Assembly: GCA_010027105.1 (NCBI GenBank) | Contig: RGVT01000148.1 | Location: 1 to 6,664 of the forward strand | DNA from: Planctomycetia bacterium | Lineage (GTDB): Bacteria > Planctomycetota > Planctomycetia > Pirellulales > UBA1268 | Length of the DNA: 6,664 bases | Direction: 5' to 3' | Shown here: piece by piece, positions 1 to 4,903 of the stretch | How the letters are laid out: each line of letters starts with the position of its first letter | Numbering within the stretch: position 1 is the first letter of the stretch | Made by a program: the position numbers and the translations under genes | Notes under the pieces: generated by a model | What the model saw: the letters and a program-made list of their open reading frames with translations, nothing else | What the model was told of the DNA's origin: nothing | The model's database searches: none

Positions 1-7
1 TTCGTAG

Positions 8-65
8 GACAGGCTTCAGCCTGTCATGCCCCCATGTGGAACAGGCTTCAGCCTGTCATGCCCCC
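8..65. repeat. Two tandem copies of a short palindromic intergenic repeat
   Basis: A 25-base segment at 9-33 recurs exactly at 41-65, a 32-base period. Each copy begins with a perfect inverted repeat: GACAGGCT-TC-AGCCTGTC at 8-25 (8-base arms) and ACAGGCT-TC-AGCCTGT at 41-56 (7-base arms). Each palindrome is followed by CATG and a run of C. The pair lies about 45 bases beyond the maf stop codon, so it could form hairpins at the 3' end of that transcript. No T-run follows on the minus strand, so an ordinary intrinsic terminator is not supported. It resembles REP-like dispersed palindromes. The array may continue to the left of the window. Confidence 0.75.
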
Positions 66-111
66 CCCGGCTCCGCATGCGGGTTATGCACACCTGCCTG
101 CGACTGTTGCT

Positions 112-702
112 TTACCCCACCTCTCTCAGCAACTCGCGGAGGAGCTCGAGCGGCAGGCCGACCACGTTCGAGGGGCTACCGGCGACGAGCGTGAGCGGGA
201 GGCGTTCGTCCTGGAAGCCGCAGGCGCCGGCCTTGCCCCGCCACAGGCCACTGGCGAGGTACCAGTCGAGAACGTCGTCCGAGAGCGGGGCCATTTCGAG
301 GAGGCTCTCCGCGACGGCCTCGCGGGGGCGGCCGTGGGGCCGGTCCCAGACGCAGACACCCGTGAGAACGCGGTGGCGGCGGCCGGAGAGGGCGAGGAGC
401 ATCCGGCGGGCATCGGCGGCGTCGGCCGGCTTGCCGAGCACCGCACCCTCGACCTCGCCGAGCGTGTCGCAGGCCACGACCGTGCCCTCGACGCCGGTCG
501 CCACAACGGCCTCCGCCTTGGCACGGGCCAGCCGCTGAACGTAGGCGGCGAGCGATTCGCCGCCGGCCTGCGGCGGCTGAGCGGCCTCGACGGCCTCTTC
601 CGGCCCGATGACAGTCACGTCCCACCCCGCGCCCCGGGCCAATTCCAGCCGCCGGGGCGACCTGCTTGCAAGGACGATCGACCGACGCGACGCTGAAGCC
701 AT
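112..702 (-). CDS. maf: Maf-family nucleoside triphosphate pyrophosphatase
   Basis: Maf proteins are cytoplasmic house-cleaning enzymes that hydrolyse nucleoside triphosphates, including modified ones, to the monophosphate and pyrophosphate. This 196-residue protein has the usual family length. It shows the N-terminal SRSPRR motif (13-18), a CDT motif with the likely catalytic Asp79, LGKP (89-92), RRHRVLTG (108-115), GKAGA (156-160) and SNVVGLP (178-184). The start at 702 is chosen because the first conserved strand (SIVLASRSPRR) begins only eight residues later; an upstream in-frame Met at 813 would add 37 residues unlike the family and lies deep in the opposite gene. No convincing Shine-Dalgarno precedes 702. 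The start codon overlaps that of the divergent pseudouridine synthase gene by two bases. Which substrate is used (dTTP/UTP or m7GTP type) cannot be settled by eye. Confidence 0.93.
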   Translation of the reverse strand: MASASRRSIVLASRSPRRLELARGAGWDVTVIGPEEAVEAAQPPQAGGESLAAYVQRLARAKAEAVVATGVEGTVVACDTLGEVEGAVLGKPADAADARRMLLALSGRRHRVLTGVCVWDRPHGRPREAVAESLLEMAPLSDDVLDWYLASGLWRGKAGACGFQDERLPLTLVAGSPSNVVGLPLELLRELLREVG

Positions 703-1438
703 GCGACTGCCCGTTCCGCCTCCGACGATCCTGCACGAGGACGACTCGTTGATCGTACTGGTGAAGCCCGCCGGCGTGCCAACGGCGAACGCGCCCCGGG
801 GCGCTGCCAGCATGTTTTCGATCCTTCAGGCGCGGCGCCCCGCGGGCGCCTTTCTCGGCGTCGTCAGCCGGCTCGACGCGCCCGTGTCGGGCGTGCTCGT
901 GTTCGCGGCGACGCGGCAGGCGGCCGCCGCCCTCGCGGCCCAATTCCGTGACCGCTCCGTCACGAAGGAGTACGTGGCCGTCGTCGAGGGTCGGTTTCCC
1001 GCGCCGCTCGGGCAGTGGGTCGACTGGCACGATCTCGTGGAACGGCACGGCGTTGACGAGCCGCCTCGCGGTTCGGCGCCGGCCCGGCCGGCCCACGTGC
1101 GGGCCCGCGTCGTCCGCAGGGCAGGGGAGGTGTCGCTCGTGGAACTCGTGCCCACGACCGGTCGGCGACATCAGCTGCGCCTGCAGCTGGCCCGCCGCGG
1201 CTGCCCGATCGTGGGCGACCGCAGGTACGGCGCCCGCCTGCCGTTTTCAGGCGGCATCGCCCTGCACGCGCGGCGGCTGGCGCTGGCCCATCCGGTCACC
1301 GCCGCGGCCTGCTCGTTCGAGGCACCGCTGCCGGCGGAATGGCGCCGCCGGTTTCCCGGACTGGGCGCCGGATCCGTGGATACACTCGGGGGTGCCGCGG
1401 CACGCCGCGCCGGCCGTGCGGATCGGCGGCCGCGCTGA
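701..1438 (+). CDS. RluA-family RNA pseudouridine synthase
   Basis: The predicted 245-residue enzyme would convert specific uridines of rRNA or tRNA to pseudouridine in the cytoplasm. An opening ILHEDDSLIVLVKPAG (10-25) is typical of RluA catalytic domains. The catalytic loop is SRLDAPVSG (56-64) with Asp59 as nucleophile; the family's usual first residue, His, is Ser here. Further family motifs are KEYVAVVEG (89-97), GRRHQLR (154-160) and GDRRYG (172-177), with LHARRLALAHP near the end. There is no N-terminal S4 RNA-binding domain, so it is a short single-domain member, and its target site cannot be assigned. Start 701 is chosen because the next possible in-frame start lies inside the conserved core and the upstream ATG at 608 lies within maf. 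No clear Shine-Dalgarno is visible. The kinase gene starts four bases after the stop, suggesting co-transcription. Confidence 0.92.
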   Translation: MRLPVPPPTILHEDDSLIVLVKPAGVPTANAPRGAASMFSILQARRPAGAFLGVVSRLDAPVSGVLVFAATRQAAAALAAQFRDRSVTKEYVAVVEGRFPAPLGQWVDWHDLVERHGVDEPPRGSAPARPAHVRARVVRRAGEVSLVELVPTTGRRHQLRLQLARRGCPIVGDRRYGARLPFSGGIALHARRLALAHPVTAAACSFEAPLPAEWRRRFPGLGAGSVDTLGGAAARRAGRADRRPR

Positions 1439-1442
1439 CACG

Positions 1443-2744
1443 ATGTCGAACGCTGGATCCAATTCGGGTGACTCCGGCAGGCCGCGCAGGTCACGGCCCT
1501 TCCGCGACACCGCCCTCGCCAGCGGGCTCCTCACCGCATCCCAGATCGAGGCCGCCGAGGCGGAGCTGCAGGCCGGTGCCGGCCGGGAGGGAGCGGGGGA
1601 CGATGCGGCCCGCGGGCGGGCCCTCGCCGACCTGCTCGTGACGCGGGGGCTGCTGACCCCGTTCCAGGCCGAGCAGATGCTCGTCGGCCGCCGCAAGCTC
1701 ACGCTCGGCCAATACAAGATCCTCGACGCCATCGGCCAGGGGGGCATGGGCCGCGTGTTCAGGGCGGAGCACGTGATGATGGGCCGCGAGGTGGCCGTCA
1801 AGGTGCTTCCCCGGGAAAAGTCGACCCCGGAGACCGAGGCGGCGTTTCGGCGCGAGATCCGTATGCTCGGCCGCCTCGACCACGAGAACCTCGTGCGGGC
1901 GCTCGATGCCGGGCACGACGGCAAGGTGTCCTACCTGGTCACGGAACTCGTCGACGGGCTCGACCTGCGCAAGCAGGTGCGGCGCTACGGCGCGCTCGAC
2001 GATTCCGCCGCGGCCTCCGTGATCGCCCAGGCGGCCCGCGGCCTCGCCTACGCCCACGCACAGGGCCTGGTGCATCGCGACGTGAAGCCCGGCAACCTGC
2101 TCGTGACTCCGGACGGCCGCGTCAAGGTGCTCGACGTCGGCCTCGCGGGGAGCGCGCTCGAGGAGGAATCGACCCGCCTCGGCCGCGTCGTCGGCACGAT
2201 GGACTACATGGCCCCGGAGCAGATCCGCTCGCCCGACGACGCCGGTCCGGCGGCCGACATCTACGGCCTCGGCTGCACGCTCTACTTCGCGCTCGTGGGC
2301 GACGTGCCGTTTCCCGGCGGCACCCGCGAGGAGAAGGCCCGCCGCCATCTCTCCGAACCCCCGCCGCCGATCCGCCGCTTCGCCCCGCGGGCGAACCCCC
2401 GGCTGTGCGCCGTCGTCGAGGGGATGATGCGAAAGGACCCGGCCCAACGCCCCCCGTCGGCGGCGGCGGTCGTGGAGCGGCTGGCGCCGTGGACGCCCGC
2501 CGCCCCGGTGCCGATGCCACGCCGGCCGGTCGCCGCCCGGCAGGGAACGGCATCCGGTGCGATCCTGGCGGGCCGATTGCCCGGCGAAGGCGGTTCGCGG
2601 ACGTCCTCGGGGTCGCCCCACTCCGACCCGGGGCTGCCTTTCGACCCGCTCGCGCTCGACGAGCCCGCTCCGCAGGAGGCGGGCCCCCCGGACGGCTTTC
2701 TCGCCCGGCTCGTGGCCGGCATCCGCCGGGCACTCGGGTCGTAG
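1443..2744 (+). CDS. Soluble Hanks-type serine/threonine protein kinase
   Basis: This 433-residue protein would phosphorylate Ser/Thr of unknown partner proteins. Residues about 20-82 form a helical module with two similar half-motifs, SGLLTASQ (27-34) and RGLLTPFQ (68-75), a kind of N-terminal extension common on planctomycete kinases. The kinase domain spans about 91-348: glycine loop GQGGMGRV (98-105), ATP-binding Lys120 in VAVK, probable helix-C Glu138, catalytic loop HRDVKPGN (211-218), metal-binding Asp231 in DVG (usually DFG), GTMDYMAPEQ (251-260) and ADIYGLG (270-276). All essential catalytic residues are present, so it is probably active. The tail (about 349-433) is rich in Pro, Gly and Ser and ends in a short basic helix-like stretch, GFLARLVAGIRRALG. 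No transmembrane segment or sensor domain is seen, so it is likely cytoplasmic. It follows the pseudouridine synthase by four bases without a clear Shine-Dalgarno, which suggests translational coupling. Confidence 0.95.
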   Translation: MSNAGSNSGDSGRPRRSRPFRDTALASGLLTASQIEAAEAELQAGAGREGAGDDAARGRALADLLVTRGLLTPFQAEQMLVGRRKLTLGQYKILDAIGQGGMGRVFRAEHVMMGREVAVKVLPREKSTPETEAAFRREIRMLGRLDHENLVRALDAGHDGKVSYLVTELVDGLDLRKQVRRYGALDDSAAASVIAQAARGLAYAHAQGLVHRDVKPGNLLVTPDGRVKVLDVGLAGSALEEESTRLGRVVGTMDYMAPEQIRSPDDAGPAADIYGLGCTLYFALVGDVPFPGGTREEKARRHLSEPPPPIRRFAPRANPRLCAVVEGMMRKDPAQRPPSAAAVVERLAPWTPAAPVPMPRRPVAARQGTASGAILAGRLPGEGGSRTSSGSPHSDPGLPFDPLALDEPAPQEAGPPDGFLARLVAGIRRALGS

Positions 2745-2749
2745 CGCGA

Positions 2750-2773
2750 CCCCGCCGGGCCGCCCGGCCGGGG
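2750..2773 (+). terminator. GC-rich hairpin after the kinase gene, possible terminator
   Basis: Five bases after the kinase stop codon, CCCC (2750-2753) plus GCCGGG (2754-2759) pairs with CCCGGC (2763-2768) plus GGGG (2770-2773). The loop is CCG and one C (2769) is bulged, giving ten G-C pairs. No T-run follows, so it is not a classical intrinsic terminator. Its place between the kinase and the next promoter still suits a transcript end. Such hairpins also arise by chance in DNA this rich in G+C. Confidence 0.4.
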
Positions 2774-2777
2774 CTCG

Positions 2778-2806
2778 TTGACAGGCCGGCGGGTGGCCTC
2801 TACCAA
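2778..2806 (+). promoter_or_regulatory. Sigma70-like promoter of the tRNA-Phe gene
   Basis: A perfect -35 hexamer TTGACA (2778-2783) is followed after 17 bases by TACCAA (2801-2806), which keeps the T, A and A at -10 positions one, two and five. Initiation would fall near 2813, about 35 bases before the mature tRNA 5' end at 2848, a reasonable leader for processing by RNase P. The -10 is weak, but the -35 and spacing are ideal. Confidence 0.65.
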
Positions 2807-2847
2807 TGGTCGCGACGGGTCCGCTCGGCGACGAGGGGCCGGCCGAC

Positions 2848-2920
<73 letters not shown>

Positions 2921-3192
2921 CTGGAACACCCGCCCCACGCCCCGCGCCATCCCGTGGACGACGCGGGTTCCTTCCGCCGGGAAAGTGTCCGGTCGGGGAA
3001 ACGCCGCTGAAATCCGGCGGCGACGGCATGTGCGTCGGCCCGGTTGCCCGCCCGGCCGGCGGCCCCGAAGGTTCCACGCCGGGGCCGACGGGCGGATCCA
3101 TCCGTCCGGACGCCCCGGTTGATCGCGCTCGGACGACGAGTTGCCGGGTCCTGCGACGCTTCGCGGGCCTTGGCGCAGCGTAGGCCGATGCG

Positions 3193-3265
3193 ACGGGTGC
3201 ACGCACCCGTTCGCGAGTGGCCGGATCGCTGCGCCGAAACACATGTCGGTGCACCCGTGGGTGCA
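3193..3265 (+). promoter_or_regulatory. Paired palindromes with mutually exclusive pairings before the PEP-CTERM gene
   Basis: Palindrome 1 is ACGGGTGC-AC-GCACCCGT (3193-3210). Palindrome 2 is TGCACCC-GT-GGGTGCA (3250-3265). In RNA each can form a local hairpin. The left arm of the first, ACGGGTGCAC (3193-3202), is also a perfect 10-base complement of GTGCACCCGT (3249-3258) in the second, so a long-range stem would break both local hairpins. The 8-mer GCACCCGT occurs at 3203-3210 and again at 3251-3258. The element ends 23 bases before the Shine-Dalgarno at 3289-3292. Read as DNA, it is four GGGTGC half-sites in two dyads whose centres lie 56 bases apart, which could be a paired operator. The pairing is seen directly; a switching or operator role is inferred. 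Confidence 0.5.
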
Positions 3266-3288
3266 GTGGACGCCGCCTTGCCCCCTGC

Positions 3289-3292
3289 GGAG
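3289..3292 (+). promoter_or_regulatory. Shine-Dalgarno deciding the PEP-CTERM start
   Basis: GGAG lies seven bases before ATG 3300. No such site precedes the in-frame ATG at 3243 or the TTG at 3141, so 3300 is preferred; it also places the signal peptide exactly at the N-terminus. Confidence 0.7.
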
Positions 3293-3299
3293 TCCATCG

Positions 3300-4790
3300 A
3301 TGTTCGCCTCAGCCAATCTCGTCGCCCGTGCGCCCGCCCTCGCGGCGATCGTCGCCGGCGCGTGCCTCGTGCCTGCCACGGTCGCCCAGGCGACCACGTT
3401 CACGGTCTCCGGCACGCTGTCGGGCGCGAATCCCGTGTCGGCATCGGCCACGTTCTCCACGTCGGGGAGCACGCTCACGCTCACGCTCCAGAACACGTCC
3501 ACGGCGGCGACGAGCGCGCTCGCGCAGGTGCTGACGAGTTTCTACTTCGATCTGAACCAGAACGGGAACAACCGGCCGGCGCTCACGTTGGTGAACGGCA
3601 CCGGCCAGGTCTACCAGGTCATCGACGGCGGGGGCATCGCTCCCTCCGTGTACGTGCCGCCGGCGACCTCGGGAACCGCGTTTACGCCGGGCCTCGGATC
3701 GAGCAACCTGGTCGCATCCGGCACCGACTACGACACGTGGAACTTCCGCAGCGGCCTGAACACCTCGCTGCCCCCGAACACGTATTACGGGATCGGCACG
3801 GTCGGAAACGGCACCTTCGGCAGCCCCCCCGGCGGCACCGGGTTCGACGGCAAACTCGTGAACTGGGCCGACTTCGGCATCTTCACCGGCAGCATGACCA
3901 ACCCCTCGGGCGGGCTCGCCAAGCCGGGCAAGAGACCCTTCGACGTTCCCTACCTGGTGAAGGATACGGCCGTGTTCACCTTCTCCGCCGACAGGGATCT
4001 CACGAACATCGTGTTCACCGACCCCTTCATGTTCGGCTTCGGCACGGGACCGGATCAGCGGATCACCATCGTGCCCGAACCGGCCGCGCTGGCGTCGCTC
4101 GCGGGAGCCGCGGCGGTCGCGGGCGTGGTCGCGCGGCGGCGCCGGCGCACCGACCGCGCTTCAAAAAAACGGGCGGCGCCAGGCGGCGCCGCCCGTTTCG
4201 TGTGTCGTCCTGCGCTCGGTCGCTCAGGCCTGAACCATCGCCTTGAGGTTCTTGAGGGCCCGCACGCGCACCTTGACGCTCGCCGGCTTGGCGGGCCGAT
4301 CCTGCAGTTCGCCCGTGAACGGGTTCTTGACACCCTTCTGGGCGGGGCGTGCCGGCACCTTGCGCCGCTCGACCTTCACGAGCCCCGGGATCGAAAATAC
4401 GCCGATGCCCGAGCCCTTGAGGGCCTTGTGGATCTCCTGCGTGAGGGCCTCCAAGACCGCCACGACGTCCTTCTTCTGGAGCCCCGTGTGCTCGGAGATC
4501 GCCCGCATGATCTCCGTCTTCGTCATGGGCTTGTTTCCCGACTTCTTCGCCATCGCCAAGTCCTCCGAAAAATTGTGTGCGGCGGAACCCCCACCGCGCC
4601 TGGGAGCCCGGCAAAACTGCCGAAAGCGTGCGTGATTAGAGGGTCTGGAAATGAAATTGCAAGGCGAAATCCGGGTTTCTGGCCGAAAAAGTGCGGACAG
4701 GGCTCCGGCTCCGGAGCGTCGCGGGCGGCTCCGTCCGCCCCGCGGGGCGGACACGGCCCGCAGTTGCTGGCCACTCCGGATCGGCCGTAA
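3300..4790 (+). CDS. PEP-CTERM exosortase-sorted secreted protein, frame open far beyond its sorting tail
   Basis: The recognisable protein is residues 1 to about 285 (3300 to about 4155). A signal peptide covers 1-31 (basic-tipped MFASANLVAR, hydrophobic core, likely cleavage near VAQA-TT). A Ser/Thr/Gly/Asn-rich, probably beta-stranded region without a domain I recognise spans about 32-255. A PEP-CTERM tail follows: VPEP at 258-261, an Ala/Val/Leu helix (262-278) and an Arg run (279-283). Such proteins are exported by Sec and processed at the PEP tail by an exosortase, which is not in this window. Oddly, no stop follows the Arg run. The frame crosses the terminator at 4163-4198 and the antisense of the entire HU gene, reaching TAA only at 4788-4790, giving 496 residues. 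Residues beyond about 288 look like antisense translation, not a domain. Either the stop was lost, a base is wrong, or transcripts end stopless at the hairpin. Function and start are well supported; the 3' end is not. Confidence 0.7.
   Translation: MFASANLVARAPALAAIVAGACLVPATVAQATTFTVSGTLSGANPVSASATFSTSGSTLTLTLQNTSTAATSALAQVLTSFYFDLNQNGNNRPALTLVNGTGQVYQVIDGGGIAPSVYVPPATSGTAFTPGLGSSNLVASGTDYDTWNFRSGLNTSLPPNTYYGIGTVGNGTFGSPPGGTGFDGKLVNWADFGIFTGSMTNPSGGLAKPGKRPFDVPYLVKDTAVFTFSADRDLTNIVFTDPFMFGFGTGPDQRITIVPEPAALASLAGAAAVAGVVARRRRRTDRASKKRAAPGGAARFVCRPALGRSGLNHRLEVLEGPHAHLDARRLGGPILQFARERVLDTLLGGACRHLAPLDLHEPRDRKYADARALEGLVDLLREGLQDRHDVLLLEPRVLGDRPHDLRLRHGLVSRLLRHRQVLRKIVCGGTPTAPGSPAKLPKACVIRGSGNEIARRNPGFWPKKCGQGSGSGASRAAPSAPRGGHGPQLLATPDRP
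4163..4198 (-). terminator. Intrinsic terminator of the HU gene, possibly bidirectional
   Basis: A perfect 14-base-pair stem joins 4167-4180 (AAACGGGCGGCGCC) to 4185-4198 with the loop AGGC. Read on the minus strand, the stem is followed by seven T (complement of A 4163-4169), the classical intrinsic form, 25 bases beyond the HU stop codon. On the plus strand only TTT closes the stem, so termination of the PEP-CTERM transcript here would be weaker but possible. The hairpin lies inside the open frame of the PEP-CTERM gene. Confidence 0.88.
4224..4553 (-). CDS. HU-family nucleoid DNA-binding protein
   Basis: HU proteins are small basic dimers that bend and compact DNA. This 109-residue protein opens with a short Lys-rich extension (MAKKSGNKP), then the HU helical part MTKTEIMRAISEHTGLQKKD (10-29) and a second helix (about 30-46). 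The beta region contains GVFSIPGLVKVERRK (51-65), where classical HU has a GFGTF strand. The DNA-intercalating arm carries KNPFTGE (76-82), with Pro78 in the place of the RNP proline. The C-terminal helix follows a Lys/Arg-rich RVRALKNLKAMV. The start at 4553 is fixed by GGAGGA seven bases upstream. The gene has its own promoter (4635-4662) and terminator (4163-4198) and is a single-gene unit. The whole gene lies antisense to the unstopped frame of the PEP-CTERM gene. The sequence is diverged from enterobacterial HU but keeps all family landmarks. Confidence 0.93.
   Translation of the reverse strand: MAKKSGNKPMTKTEIMRAISEHTGLQKKDVVAVLEALTQEIHKALKGSGIGVFSIPGLVKVERRKVPARPAQKGVKNPFTGELQDRPAKPASVKVRVRALKNLKAMVQA
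4561..4566 (-). promoter_or_regulatory. Strong Shine-Dalgarno of the HU gene
   Basis: On the minus strand GGAGGA lies seven bases before ATG 4553, the best ribosome binding site in the window, in keeping with an abundant nucleoid protein. It fixes the HU start. Confidence 0.85.
4635..4662 (-). promoter_or_regulatory. Sigma70-like promoter of the HU gene
   Basis: On the minus strand, TTGCAA (complement of 4657-4662) is followed after 16 bases by TCTAAT (complement of 4635-4640), matching the -10 consensus at five of six positions and the -35 at four of six. Initiation would fall near 4628, leaving a leader of about 75 bases. The surrounding A+T-rich stretch stands out from its neighbours. Confidence 0.65.
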
Positions 4791-4793
4791 CAT
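4764..4793 (+). promoter_or_regulatory. Weak candidate promoter for the beta-propeller gene
   Basis: TTGCTG (4764-4769) and TAACAT (4788-4793) each match the consensus at four positions, with a long spacer of 18 bases. It lies about 110 bases before the start codon at 4904. It is the best candidate seen in this stretch but not strong. Confidence 0.3.
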
Positions 4794-4903
4794 GAACCTC
4801 GGTGATGTGATACGCTTCTCGGCCGAGGCGGGCTGGGACGCCAGGGTCGCCCCCGTCCCGGCGGGCTTCCCGGCACCCGCCGCCCGGGGCGACCGGGAAC
4901 GAC

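Larger units (their letters stand above)
2921..3299 (+). other. Gene-free upstream or leader region of the PEP-CTERM gene
   Basis: These 379 bases between tRNA-Phe and the PEP-CTERM start carry no credible gene; open frames here translate the tRNA or its complement, or lack a family signature. No good promoter is visible. Several hairpins are possible: CGCCG/CGGCG (3002-3006 with 3015-3019, loop containing TGAAAT), CGACG/CGTCG (3021-3025 with 3033-3037), an 8-base-pair stem CGGCCCCG/CGGGGCCG (3060-3067 with 3080-3087, 12-base loop), and GGGCG/CGCCC (3090-3094 with 3111-3115). Some are expected by chance at this base composition. Stretches near 2966-3035 loosely recall the core of a cobalamin riboswitch but do not match it cleanly. 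The last part holds the competing palindromes annotated separately. Confidence 0.5.
4567..4903. other. Intergenic region between HU and the beta-propeller gene
   Basis: These 337 bases separate two divergent genes. The part near HU is relatively A+T-rich and holds its promoter and 5' leader, with a small hairpin CGGCA/TGCCG (4609-4613 with 4618-4622, loop AAAC). The middle holds a stronger hairpin, GTCCGCCC/GGGCGGAC (4733-4740 with 4745-4752, loop CGCG), without a T-run, and a palindrome GCTCCGGAGC (4708-4717). The right part holds a weak candidate promoter for the downstream gene. I see no small gene here. The stop of the overextended PEP-CTERM frame falls at 4788-4790. Confidence 0.6.

Noticed and set aside
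34..696. A 220-codon plus-strand frame opposite maf
   Set aside because: It is antisense to a well-supported Maf gene and has no recognisable domain; it begins inside the palindromic repeats.
1491..2621. A 376-codon minus-strand frame opposite the kinase
   Set aside because: His/Arg/Gly-rich antisense of the kinase gene; the kinase motifs on the plus strand are unambiguous.
3060..3115. GC-rich hairpins as a terminator for tRNA-Phe
   Set aside because: The stems are sound, but no T-run follows and they lie 140 or more bases beyond the tRNA; chance pairing is likely at this composition.
3243..3299. An earlier start (ATG 3243 or TTG 3141) for the PEP-CTERM gene
   Set aside because: It would put a non-hydrophobic extension ahead of the signal peptide, lacks a Shine-Dalgarno, and would translate through the paired palindromes.
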